Shown piece by piece: positions 1 to 7,444 of a stretch of 64,000 nt of DNA. Source of the stretch: an uncultured Sphingobacteriaceae bacterium (GTDB lineage Bacteria; Bacteroidota; Bacteroidia; Sphingobacteriales; Sphingobacteriaceae). Below the pieces are notes generated by a model. The model saw only the letters and a list, made by a program, of their open reading frames with translations. It ran no database searches and was not told the DNA's origin. The stretch is taken from positions 16,801 to 80,800 of the forward strand of contig CAMLLO010000020.1 of NCBI GenBank assembly GCA_946480915.1, read 5' to 3'. The position numbers and the translations under genes were made by a program. Every line of letters starts with the position of its first letter. Position 1 is the first letter of the stretch.

Positions 1-1
1 T

Positions 2-700
2 GTAAAATCTAATAAGACAGTCAATGGATTATCTGGCGCAACTTTAAATGGAATAGGCCTATCAGTTTGGAATAACAGCAATGTTATTATCAGAAATCTA
101 AAAATTCAGAATTCGCCGATTGATGGTGTTACCATAAGAGATAATGCTCATCATGTGTGGATTGATCATTGCTGGTTAGATCACGCAGCAGATGAATTAG
201 TAGACGTTTCGCGCGGTGGTGACTTTGTTACAGTATCATGGACCAGATTCACTGGTAGTAATTACGGAATTCTTATTGGCGGAGGCGCGGTAGAATCTAT
301 GAATACCGGAAAGTTAAATGTAACGCTTCATCATAACTATTTCTATGATATTGCAGAGCGTGTGCCATTTGCTTCGACTGGTATTGTGCATTTCTTTAAT
401 AATTATGTTCAGCACCAAAACGTGCCGTACAACGAGCCTCAGGTTGATGCCTGGAATCAAGTTAATATCCGCGTAGAGAACAATTATTTTAAGAATATCG
501 CCAACAGAACAATACGTGCATTGATTCAATATGGCAGCGGCAGGGTACTTAACCTAAATAACATTATGGAAAACTGCCCTAATCCATTATATATCGAAAC
601 ACCGCCTTCAACATGGGCGCCGGGTTACGAATACAATTCGGCACTAAATTCTGCTGCTGATGTACCTTCTGCTGTGCTAAACGGTGTTGGACCAAGATAA
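2..700 (+). CDS. Pectate lyase, polysaccharide lyase family 1 (5' end outside window)
   Basis: The reading frame is open from the window edge, leaving 232 C-terminal residues of a right-handed beta-helix protein. PL1 enzymes cleave polygalacturonate by beta-elimination outside the cell. The diagnostic WIDH segment is at bases 158-169, followed by a VD..GG.FVTVSW strand typical of the calcium-binding side of the helix, then an HHN.F strand and a VHFFNNY strand. The chain ends in the family-typical VLNGVGPR. The arginine motif RxPxxR reads RVPFAS here, so the second, catalytic arginine is a serine (374-376). Signal peptide and N-terminus are not visible. A stem-loop follows at 775-804. The family call is firm; activity on pectate is uncertain because of the missing arginine. 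Confidence 0.85.
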   Translation, partial: VKSNKTVNGLSGATLNGIGLSVWNNSNVIIRNLKIQNSPIDGVTIRDNAHHVWIDHCWLDHAADELVDVSRGGDFVTVSWTRFTGSNYGILIGGGAVESMNTGKLNVTLHHNYFYDIAERVPFASTGIVHFFNNYVQHQNVPYNEPQVDAWNQVNIRVENNYFKNIANRTIRALIQYGSGRVLNLNNIMENCPNPLYIETPPSTWAPGYEYNSALNSAADVPSAVLNGVGPR

Positions 701-774
701 GTTCAGAGCAGGAGTTTAATAACAATAATTAGTTTCGGGATGCTAATGGTATACCGGAAATTTTAAATCCCTTC

Positions 775-804
775 ATTAAAGCTATCTGCATAGATAGCTT
801 TAAT
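775..804 (+). terminator. Stem-loop after pectate lyase gene
   Basis: Two 12-base arms (775-786 and 793-804) are perfect reverse complements around a 6-base loop. The position, 75 bases after the lyase stop, fits a transcription end. The following bases are T-rich (gttttatatt) but not a pure T-run, and the stem itself is AT-rich. Confidence 0.6.
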
Positions 805-995
805 GTTTTATATTATCTATTTGAAAAAAAAACTACATAATTTCCAGCTTAGCCAATAGGGCATCTTTTCATTTGTTATCCTGGGCTGCTAAATCATTCT
901 TAATCAAACTTTATATACTTACATATTGGCTTTTTAAAAAAAGCTTTTTGAATTTATATACCTTTTATTTCTTTCTTAAATCTTCCTCAACCTAT

Positions 996-1032
996 ATCTG
1001 AACTGGATCTACCCGGCTCAGATCGTTTTTTT
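996..1032 (+). terminator. Intrinsic terminator-like hairpin in the leader of the sugar-nucleotide genes
   Basis: ATCTGA (996-1001) pairs with TCAGAT (1018-1023). After one A-C mismatch the stem continues with four more pairs, one of them G-T, closing a 6-base loop (1007-1012). Seven T residues follow at 1026-1032. The lyase gene already has its own stem-loop 200 bases upstream, so this one has no obvious gene to end. It may be an attenuator for the gene starting at 1119. Confidence 0.5.
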
Positions 1033-1118
1033 ATCATAAATCAAACATCGCTTTGTGCCACCGGCATTTGAAAGCCTTGAGAAATCTTTTTTTTTCATCA
1101 CTACTTAATTCTACCGTT

Positions 1119-2282
1119 ATGAATCAGAAAATCTGGCTTTCCTCTCCACACATGGGAGGAAATGAATCTCTCTATGTGAAAAATGCTTTTGAGACCAACT
1201 GGATAGCACCGCTGGGTCCTCATGTTGATGGTTTTGAAAGAGACTTAGAGGCTTACTTCGGCGGTAACACTCAAGTTGCTGCGTTAAATTCGGGCACTTC
1301 AGCATTACACCTGGCCCTGATTATTTTAGGAGTTAAGTCCGGAGACGAAGTTTTATGTCAATCATTAACATTTTCAGCTTCCGCAAATCCGATAAAATAT
1401 CAGGGAGCAACACCCATTTTTATCGATAGCGAAGAAAACACATGGAACATGTCTCCTGAATTTTTACAGATAGCTATAATGGACCGGATGGCAAAGGGGA
1501 AAAAGCCAAAGGCTATTATAGTAGTTCACCTGTACGGAATGCCGGCACAAATTGACCGGATTGTAGAAATCGGAGCTACTTATGGAATTCCTGTTATTGA
1601 AGATGCTGCAGAAGCTCTAGGCTCAACATACAAGGGGAAGAAACTTGGGACTTTTGGAGATATTAGTATTTTATCGTTCAATGGAAATAAGATCATTACT
1701 ACTTCTGGGGGAGGAGCAATGCTCTCTTCAAACAAAGAGTGGATTGCTAAAGCGAAATTCTTAGCTACTCAGGCACGCGATTCCGCTCCATACTATCAAC
1801 ACTCGCAAATTGGCTACAATTACCGGATGAGTAATGTTTGTGCGAGTATTGGACGAGGACAGATGGAAGTCCTGCTCTTACGTGTTTCTCAGAGGCGCAA
1901 AAATTTCAGTCTCTATCAACAACATTTGTCATCTATTCCCGGTATTCAGTTTCAAAACGAACAGAATGGCGATTACTTTTCTAACCACTGGTTAAGTGCG
2001 ATAACCATTGAAGAAGATGAGGGCAGTATGAATAATATCGATATATGCCTGGCCCTGGAAAAAGAAAATATTGAAGCCAGGCCAATCTGGAAGCCAATGC
2101 ATTTACAACCTGTTTTTGCCCGAAATTTGTTTTATGGTGATCAAACCAGCGATCGGCTGTTTAAAAAAGGTTTATGCTTACCTTCCGGCTCTAATTTAAC
2201 CGAGCACGAAATCCTCAGGGTGATTAAAAGTGTTAAAAAATGTTTTTCTGAGCGCTTGAAACGTTTTCCGGCCGTCGCATAA
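1119..2282 (+). CDS. DegT/DnrJ/EryC1/StrS family PLP-dependent sugar aminotransferase
   Basis: This 387-residue protein is a fold-type I aminotransferase that uses pyridoxal phosphate to convert a keto-sugar nucleotide to an amino sugar. The PLP lysine is Lys191 in SFNGNKIITTSGGG. Other family blocks are NWIAPLGPHVDGFE near residues 27-40, the LNSGTSALHLAL phosphate-binding loop near 56-67, and VIEDAAEALGS. The frame extends upstream to 1053, but the family N-terminus (KIWLSSPHMGG) begins at the ATG at 1119. The next gene encodes a 4,6-dehydratase, so the pair resembles PglF/PglE of the UDP-N,N'-diacetylbacillosamine pathway. The exact sugar cannot be read from sequence. A terminator-like hairpin at 996-1032 may control it. 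Confidence 0.88.
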   Translation: MNQKIWLSSPHMGGNESLYVKNAFETNWIAPLGPHVDGFERDLEAYFGGNTQVAALNSGTSALHLALIILGVKSGDEVLCQSLTFSASANPIKYQGATPIFIDSEENTWNMSPEFLQIAIMDRMAKGKKPKAIIVVHLYGMPAQIDRIVEIGATYGIPVIEDAAEALGSTYKGKKLGTFGDISILSFNGNKIITTSGGGAMLSSNKEWIAKAKFLATQARDSAPYYQHSQIGYNYRMSNVCASIGRGQMEVLLLRVSQRRKNFSLYQQHLSSIPGIQFQNEQNGDYFSNHWLSAITIEEDEGSMNNIDICLALEKENIEARPIWKPMHLQPVFARNLFYGDQTSDRLFKKGLCLPSGSNLTEHEILRVIKSVKKCFSERLKRFPAVA

Positions 2283-2520
2283 TCCTCCAATACCGTTAAA
2301 ACCTTCTTGAACAAACCTAAAGGCTATATCCAATTTTGCGTTTTTTAGGTAATTAAAGGATGCTATCTGAATACTGATTCTTCATACTGATCCGTAGGAA
2401 GATCTAAGTAGTCTTTATTCTTACGGCCTGTTTCAGTAATGGACGGCCGGATATTATCCGCATCACTACATTTTCTTATAAATAGACCTTATTTTCTTAA
2501 TTCTTCTAAATCATCTGACC

Positions 2521-4494
2521 ATGATACAAACATTTTTATTTGGGAAAGCACAGAGTCGTTGGCTTATTTTATTGATCGACCTTGTTCTTGTAACCTGGGC
2601 GTTTTTTCTTTCATTCTTATTAGCCACCAGGTTTAGGTTTTTAGAGATATTCACTTTTGAATATTTATCATATTTAGGTCTGTATTGCTTTATAACGATG
2701 CTTGTTTTTATTGTTATGAAAATTCATACAGGCATAATAAGATACTCAAATACTGAAGATATATTTACCATCTTTTCGGCCACTCTGTTATGCAATGTCT
2801 TTTTTTGGCTTGCTATTCAAACTCCCTTGGAACAATCAGAGCGATTTGCTGATCTGCAGCTTAAGCAGGTAATAATTTTCAATTTTTTCATTTCATCAAC
2901 TTTGCTGATAATGTTCCGCCTTGTGGTAAAAAACATTTACACCTTTTATACCGGACTTAAAAGAGAACAGGTTAAACCGATTATTATTTATGGTTCAGAT
3001 CGTTCTTCCGTTCTCATAAAACAGGCGTTCGAAGATCATCCGGAAATTAAATACGAAGTTCTGGGGTTTATTGATGATGACCTGGATAAAGTGGGTAAAT
3101 ATATTGAACAAAAGAAAGTTTTTAAATCCTCGTCAATAAAACTTTTAAAGGCTAAATACGCCTATGCAGAACTAGTTGTAAACAGCAACTGCCTAAATGT
3201 AAACGGCAAAAAACAAGCTATTGAAGAATGCATTGAACAGGGAATCAAAGTGCTTACTGTTCCGCCTGCAGACCAGTGGTTAAATGGTCATCTTAGCCTA
3301 AATCAGATTGCTGATCTGAAAATCGAAGATCTTTTACAACGACGTCCCATAGTTTTAAATAAAGCCAATGTTCTTAATGAACTTTCAGGCAAGAGAATCT
3401 TAATTACTGGTGCCGCAGGTTCTATTGGTTCTGAAATTGTTCGGCAGGTGATAACTTATAACCCAGAACTGGTGGTCTTATGCGATCAGGCTGAATCTCC
3501 TTTGCATGAGTTACAACTCGAACTGGAAGACAACTGCATGTCGGAAAATATAAAAGTGTGTGTCGGGAATATTCAAAACTTTAAAACAATGCACGGAATA
3601 TTTAAGTCGTATAGCCCGCAAATTGTTTTTCATGCAGCGGCTTATAAGCACGTCCCAATGATGGAAAATAATCCATGCGAAGCCATTCTGGATAATGTAC
3701 TAGGCACCAAAAATATCGCAGACATATCGGTTCAATTTGGAGTTGAAAAATTCATCATGATATCTACCGATAAGGCGGTGAACCCAACTAATGTTATGGG
3801 AGCGTCGAAGCGTTTGGCCGAAATGTATATTCAATCTTTAAATAATCTGGAAGATGGTAATCAGCGTGAAACCGGGTTTCTTCAGGATATTTTGTTAAAA
3901 AACAGCAGCAGTTCTATAGGTTTTCAAACCAAGTTTATAACTACTCGATTTGGTAATGTCCTGGGTTCTAATGGTTCGGTAATTCCCCGGTTCAAAGCTC
4001 AGATTGAACGCGGAGGTCCTGTTACGGTTACCCACCCTGAGATAACCCGTTATTTTATGACAATAAAAGAATCCGTGCAATTAGTGCTCGAAGCGGCTGC
4101 AATGGGTAAGGGGGGCGAGATTTTTATCTTTGACATGGGCGAACCGGTTAAAATTGCCGACCTGGCAAGAAATATGATCAAGCTTACCGGACTAAGACCA
4201 GGTAAAGACGTTAAAATTGAGTTTACCGGCTTACGTCCCGGCGAAAAGTTATACGAGGAACTCCTAAATAAAGAAGAATACACCATTCCGACACATCATC
4301 AGAAAATTAAAATTTCGCGCGTTATTTTGTATCCATACGAATACATACAGCAAAAGATTAACGAGTTAATTAAATTGAATGATTGCGCCAATGAGAATGA
4401 GATTGTGAGTAAAATGAAAGAGATAATTCCAGAATTTAAAAGCAATAATTCCCGATTTGAAGAACTTGATTTAATTCTGGAAAATCAAGATTAA
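2521..4494 (+). CDS. Membrane-bound nucleoside-diphosphate-sugar 4,6-dehydratase (WbpM/PglF/CapD type)
   Basis: This 657-residue protein has about four N-terminal membrane helices (residues ~10-130), a cytosolic Rossmann-like linker domain, and a C-terminal SDR domain. The nucleotide-binding GAAGSIGSE is near 297-305. The active site has the altered form of this family: MGASK at 426-430 puts Met where short-chain dehydrogenases have Tyr. Family members remove water from UDP-GlcNAc to give the 4-keto-6-deoxy sugar, the substrate of the upstream aminotransferase. The ATG at 2521 starts just before the first helix. The 238-base gap to the upstream gene has no terminator with a T-run. The product feeds surface polysaccharide or glycoprotein assembly; which one is not known from here. 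Confidence 0.88.
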   Translation: MIQTFLFGKAQSRWLILLIDLVLVTWAFFLSFLLATRFRFLEIFTFEYLSYLGLYCFITMLVFIVMKIHTGIIRYSNTEDIFTIFSATLLCNVFFWLAIQTPLEQSERFADLQLKQVIIFNFFISSTLLIMFRLVVKNIYTFYTGLKREQVKPIIIYGSDRSSVLIKQAFEDHPEIKYEVLGFIDDDLDKVGKYIEQKKVFKSSSIKLLKAKYAYAELVVNSNCLNVNGKKQAIEECIEQGIKVLTVPPADQWLNGHLSLNQIADLKIEDLLQRRPIVLNKANVLNELSGKRILITGAAGSIGSEIVRQVITYNPELVVLCDQAESPLHELQLELEDNCMSENIKVCVGNIQNFKTMHGIFKSYSPQIVFHAAAYKHVPMMENNPCEAILDNVLGTKNIADISVQFGVEKFIMISTDKAVNPTNVMGASKRLAEMYIQSLNNLEDGNQRETGFLQDILLKNSSSSIGFQTKFITTRFGNVLGSNGSVIPRFKAQIERGGPVTVTHPEITRYFMTIKESVQLVLEAAAMGKGGEIFIFDMGEPVKIADLARNMIKLTGLRPGKDVKIEFTGLRPGEKLYEELLNKEEYTIPTHHQKIKISRVILYPYEYIQQKINELIKLNDCANENEIVSKMKEIIPEFKSNNSRFEELDLILENQD

Positions 4495-4616
4495 TCTTCG
4501 TTCTAATTTTCTTCTTTAATGACGAAGAATGCTTATGGACTGCTTACTACCAAACCTGCTAAACAAACCGACCTCTTCATTTGCGAAGTTGTAAACCTGC
4601 TTATTTCAAATAGTAT

Positions 4617-5015
4617 ATGAATGAGGATATCCATGTTGGAGAAATGATCGAAGAAGTTATTCGGTCCAATCGGCTCAGCATCAGCGATGTTGCGAGAAAA
4701 ATCCATGTAAACAGACGATCTGTATACAATTGGTTTAAACAGAAATCTTTACGGCCTTACACATTACATCGAATTTGTTATGTTTTGGTGTATGATTTTT
4801 CTGTAAAACTTCCCGATTACTTCAAGGAACAATTTATACAAAACAAGGATTTTGCTCTGGCCACATCAGAAAAAAAGATTGATGTTGAAACTAACACCGA
4901 ATCTAATTCTGTACAGTACTGGATCAATAAGTATATATACCTGCTTGAAAAATACAATGAAACTTTAGCCAAGGGCGTACCCAAGGAAGAAAGATCAGAA
5001 AAGAAAAACAAGTAA
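4617..5015 (+). CDS. Small helix-turn-helix DNA-binding protein
   Basis: This 132-residue protein has an N-terminal helix-turn-helix at about residues 16-45, where ISDVARKIHVNRRSVYNWF has the spacing of a Cro/C1-like or Tnp-like HTH. Residues 80-132 are a polar, Lys/Glu/Asn-rich tail with one aromatic segment (YWINKYIYLLEKY) that could be a short coiled coil. There is no effector domain, so it is probably a simple repressor/activator or a nucleoid accessory protein. It follows the dehydratase gene by 122 bases and could belong to the same unit. A GC-rich hairpin ends the region at 5133. Its target genes are unknown. Confidence 0.6.
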   Translation: MNEDIHVGEMIEEVIRSNRLSISDVARKIHVNRRSVYNWFKQKSLRPYTLHRICYVLVYDFSVKLPDYFKEQFIQNKDFALATSEKKIDVETNTESNSVQYWINKYIYLLEKYNETLAKGVPKEERSEKKNK

Positions 5016-5364
5016 TTATCATAGTCTTCTCAATTTAGCTCTTATTTTTTCTGGAAAGTGATTTTAATCCCTGCATTTACCTCTAATATCAATTTATCGA
5101 ATCACAAAAAGATTAAATAGGAGTTTTCCCGCCCTCGAGGGATCCAAACCTCGAGGTTTTTAACAAAAGGCTTTAAATAAAATCTCTTTCAGTACATAAT
5201 TTTAGAAGCTGTTACGGATTTGAACCAACATGCAATTAGTTTTTTATTAACTGAACAAAACATTTTATAATCTGTATTGTAATTATTGATATATTTAAAA
5301 AAAATACAGACTTATATATTATTAATTAATTCAACTCCTCTGATACTCACCCAATTAATTTCAC
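5016..5364. other. Intergenic region: terminator and long AT-rich leader
   Basis: The gap of 349 bases contains the terminator at 5133-5162 and then about 200 bases of very AT-rich sequence leading to the RRM protein gene. No gene is supported. The leader could be a long untranslated region, as is common for cold-induced RNA-binding proteins, but no conserved element is recognised. Confidence 0.6.
5133..5162 (+). terminator. Intrinsic terminator, XhoI-palindrome arms
   Basis: The self-complementary octamer CCTCGAGG occurs at 5133-5140 and again at 5149-5156, separated by 8 bases, so the copies form an 8-bp GC-rich stem. Five T residues follow. It probably ends the HTH gene transcript. Confidence 0.7.
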
Positions 5365-5781
5365 ATGAATATTTTTGTTGCCAGCCTGCCTTATCAGCTT
5401 GAAGAAGCTGATGTAAGAGAGACTTTCGAAGAATTCGGAACAGTTTCTTCAGTTAAACTAATCCTGGATAAAGAAACAGGAAAAAAAAGAGGATTTGGAT
5501 TTGTAGAAATGCCAGACGATCAAGAAGCTCAGAAAGCTATAACCGAACTGAATGGTTTGGAAGTTTTCGGCCGAACGATATCGGTTTCTAAAGCTGAAGA
5601 CAAACGAGAAAGCAGCCCTCGTCCTCAAAGAACATTTTCAAGCCCTGATAGAAGTGGAGGCGGTGGATACAAAGGTGGCAATGGTGGAGGAGGATATAGT
5701 AAAGGTGGAGGCTCAGGTCGCGGAGATTATAATAAATCTGGAAACAGAGATCGAAATAAAGAAGATGGAAATCGATGGTAA
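5365..5781 (+). CDS. RRM-type RNA-binding protein with glycine-rich tail
   Basis: This 138-residue protein has one RNA recognition motif at residues 1-80. RNP2 is IFVASL (3-8) and RNP1 is KRGFGFVE (41-48), with the aromatic residues that stack on RNA bases. After a Ser/Pro/Arg linker, residues ~97-138 form a low-complexity Gly/Tyr/Lys/Arg/Asn tail. This is the architecture of the bacterial Rbp family, first described in cyanobacteria and also common in Bacteroidota, where cold or stress adaptation and mRNA binding are the usual suggestions. It acts in the cytoplasm. It stands alone, with a 200-base AT-rich leader upstream and a strong terminator directly after the stop codon. Confidence 0.9.
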   Translation: MNIFVASLPYQLEEADVRETFEEFGTVSSVKLILDKETGKKRGFGFVEMPDDQEAQKAITELNGLEVFGRTISVSKAEDKRESSPRPQRTFSSPDRSGGGGYKGGNGGGGYSKGGGSGRGDYNKSGNRDRNKEDGNRW

Positions 5782-5813
5782 AAAAAGAGGTGAGAAATCA
5801 CCTCTTTTTTTTT
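5781..5813 (+). terminator. Strong intrinsic terminator after RRM gene
   Basis: GAGGTGA (5787-5793) pairs with TCACCTC (5798-5804) across a GAAA tetraloop. A-residues upstream pair with the nine T residues at 5805-5813. It overlaps the last base of the stop codon. Confidence 0.9.
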
Positions 5814-5891
5814 GCCTTTATTTTAAAATGGATCTGATTAATTTAAAATCTCTTAATTTAGCAACCAATTGATTCTTTAATTCCTTAATAC

Positions 5892-6317
5892 ATGAGAAAA
5901 ATTTATTTGTTATTACTATGTGTAGTTATGACAAACATAGTAAATGGCCAATCCAAGGCTGAAAGTAAAGTTGCAGCTGCTGTAGAAAATTTGAAACAAG
6001 CGATGCTTAGCGGAAACAGGTCAGCATTAAATGATATTGCAGCAAATGATCTTAGTTATGGCCACTCTAGTGGGAAGATCGAAAATAAGACAGCATTTGT
6101 AGAGAGCATTGCAAGCGGTAAATCCGACTTTGTTACACTCGACTTGAACGATCAAACCATTAAGGTTTCGGGTAAAACAGCCTTAGTAAGGCATAAACTT
6201 TCTGCTCAAACAAACGACAATGGTAAGCCGGGCACGGTAAATCTTGGAGTGTTATTAGTATTCCAAAAACAAAAAGGTGCTTGGAAATTATTGGGACGTC
6301 AGGCTTTTAAACTATAA
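5892..6317 (+). CDS. Secreted NTF2-like (SnoaL/DUF4440-type) protein
   Basis: This 141-residue protein has a Sec signal peptide of about 19 residues ending ..VNGQ, so the mature protein is probably periplasmic. The mature part has the cone-shaped NTF2-like pattern: a helix with AVENLKQAMLSGN, a DLSYGHSSG strand, a KTAFVESIASGK helix, then three long strands ending KGAWKLLGRQAFKL. Proteins of this DUF4440-like group bind small molecules or act as simple enzymes, but no catalytic residues can be assigned. It is a single gene between two terminators (5781-5813 and 6356-6387). The fold call is good; the function is unknown. Confidence 0.75.
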   Translation: MRKIYLLLLCVVMTNIVNGQSKAESKVAAAVENLKQAMLSGNRSALNDIAANDLSYGHSSGKIENKTAFVESIASGKSDFVTLDLNDQTIKVSGKTALVRHKLSAQTNDNGKPGTVNLGVLLVFQKQKGAWKLLGRQAFKL

Positions 6318-6355
6318 ATCCATTTTGGACCTATAGTTATTCGATAATCAACTAT

Positions 6356-6387
6356 AAAGCCGGGAAACACCTGGCTTTCTTTTTTTA
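6356..6387 (+). terminator. Intrinsic terminator
   Basis: AAAGCC pairs with GGCTTT and the stem continues through a G-T and two G-C pairs around a short A-rich loop. A CTTTTTTT tract follows. It ends the NTF2-like gene. Confidence 0.85.
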
Positions 6388-6403
6388 ATCTATACTTATT
6401 TTT

Positions 6404-7351
6404 ATGAAAATAGTTGCAGTAGACGCGTATACATTGAATCCCGGCGATCTTTCGTGGGATAAGATTGGCGGATTATCTGAAATGAAACTTTTTGAACGCA
6501 CGAGTTCGGCCGAGGTGATTGATAGATGTATTGATGCAGATATTATTCTAACGAATAAAGTAGCATTCGATAAAAACATCCTTGAACAATTACCAAATCT
6601 TAAATTGATCGCTGTTACAGCTACCGGATTCAATATTATCGATACAGACACTGCTCGCCAAAAGGGTATAAGTGTGTGCAACGTACCTGATTATGGAACG
6701 GATTCAGTAGCTCAGCATACTTTTGCCTTTATACTCGAACTAGTAAATCAGGTTGGGTTGCATTCGGCATCCGTTCATCAAGGTGCTTGGGTAAAATCGC
6801 CTGATTTTAGCTATGCTTTAAGTCCTCTAACTGAGTTAAAAGATAAATGCATAGGATTTGTTGGATTTGGAAGTATTGGACGTAGAACGGCAGAAATAGC
6901 AAAAGCTTTCGGAATGCGCGTATTTTATCATACTCCCCAGAAAAAGGATACTGATTTAGGCGAATACAAAGACCTGAATTCCCTTTTTAGTGAGAGCGAT
7001 TTTATATCTCTTCATCTACCTCTAAAAGCAGACAACAAAAGCTTCGTTAATAAAAATTTGATAGAAAAAATGAAAAAAAATGCCTTTCTTATCAATACAG
7101 CACGAGGGCAACTGATCAATGAACAGGATTTGGCTGATGCTTTAAATTCTGGTAGGATAGCAGGTGCAGCTTTAGACGTATTATCAACCGAACCGCCCGC
7201 TGCAGATAATCCTTTATTAACTGCAAAAAATTGCATAATCACACCGCACAATGCATGGATGAGCAAAGAGGCCAGAACCAGGATTATGGAAATAACCTTT
7301 CAAAATATCAAAGCCTTTTTAGGCGGAAAGCCTATAAACCAAGTAAATTAA
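6404..7351 (+). CDS. D-2-hydroxyacid dehydrogenase (hydroxypyruvate/glycerate reductase-like)
   Basis: This 315-residue NAD(P)-dependent enzyme interconverts a 2-hydroxy acid and a 2-keto acid. The Rossmann motif GFGSIG is at 154-159. The catalytic triad is visible as Arg234 (TARGQ), Glu263 (STEPP) and His282 (TPHNAW). The family also includes SerA-like enzymes, and a second member (serA) is at 51854. Hydroxypyruvate or glyoxylate reduction is the likeliest job for this stand-alone copy, but substrate specificity cannot be read off. The gene starts 17 bases after the previous terminator and converges on the phosphohexomutase gene. Confidence 0.88.
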   Translation: MKIVAVDAYTLNPGDLSWDKIGGLSEMKLFERTSSAEVIDRCIDADIILTNKVAFDKNILEQLPNLKLIAVTATGFNIIDTDTARQKGISVCNVPDYGTDSVAQHTFAFILELVNQVGLHSASVHQGAWVKSPDFSYALSPLTELKDKCIGFVGFGSIGRRTAEIAKAFGMRVFYHTPQKKDTDLGEYKDLNSLFSESDFISLHLPLKADNKSFVNKNLIEKMKKNAFLINTARGQLINEQDLADALNSGRIAGAALDVLSTEPPAADNPLLTAKNCIITPHNAWMSKEARTRIMEITFQNIKAFLGGKPINQVN

Positions 7352-7378
7352 TCTCAATAAAGCGATTGCTGATTAGAA

Positions 7379-7411
7379 AAGTTTGACAACTTTTAGAAAG
7401 TTGTCAAACTT
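7379..7411 (-). terminator. Perfect 14-bp stem-loop between convergent genes
   Basis: Arms 7379-7392 and 7398-7411 are exact reverse complements with a 5-base loop. On the minus strand the stem is followed by TTTTC, so it is a good terminator for the mutase gene. On the plus strand it has no T-run but may still act as a weak stop. Confidence 0.8.
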
Positions 7412-7444
7412 AAACGGAACGAATTTCATTGTGGTATTAAAAAA

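Larger units (their letters stand above)
701..1118. other. Intergenic region with two stem-loops
   Basis: This 418-base gap holds no convincing gene on either strand. It contains a perfect stem-loop just after the lyase gene (775-804) and a second terminator-like hairpin with a T-run (996-1032) just before the aminotransferase gene. The rest is AT-rich without clear repeats. Confidence 0.7.

Noticed and set aside
2439..2636. 65-codon frame before the dehydratase gene
   Set aside because: It overlaps the dehydratase start and shows no protein-like features.
5211..5235. tRNA T-arm-like text (GGATTTGAACC) on the minus strand
   Set aside because: The stem does not pair and no acceptor, D or anticodon arm is present.
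5660..5740. GGTGG-rich repeats looking like a short array
   Set aside because: They are codons of the Gly-rich tail of the RRM protein, not a CRISPR or satellite array.
5552..5872. 106-codon frame overlapping the RRM gene
   Set aside because: It is a shadow in another frame; the RRM domain and Gly-rich tail are clearly the real reading.
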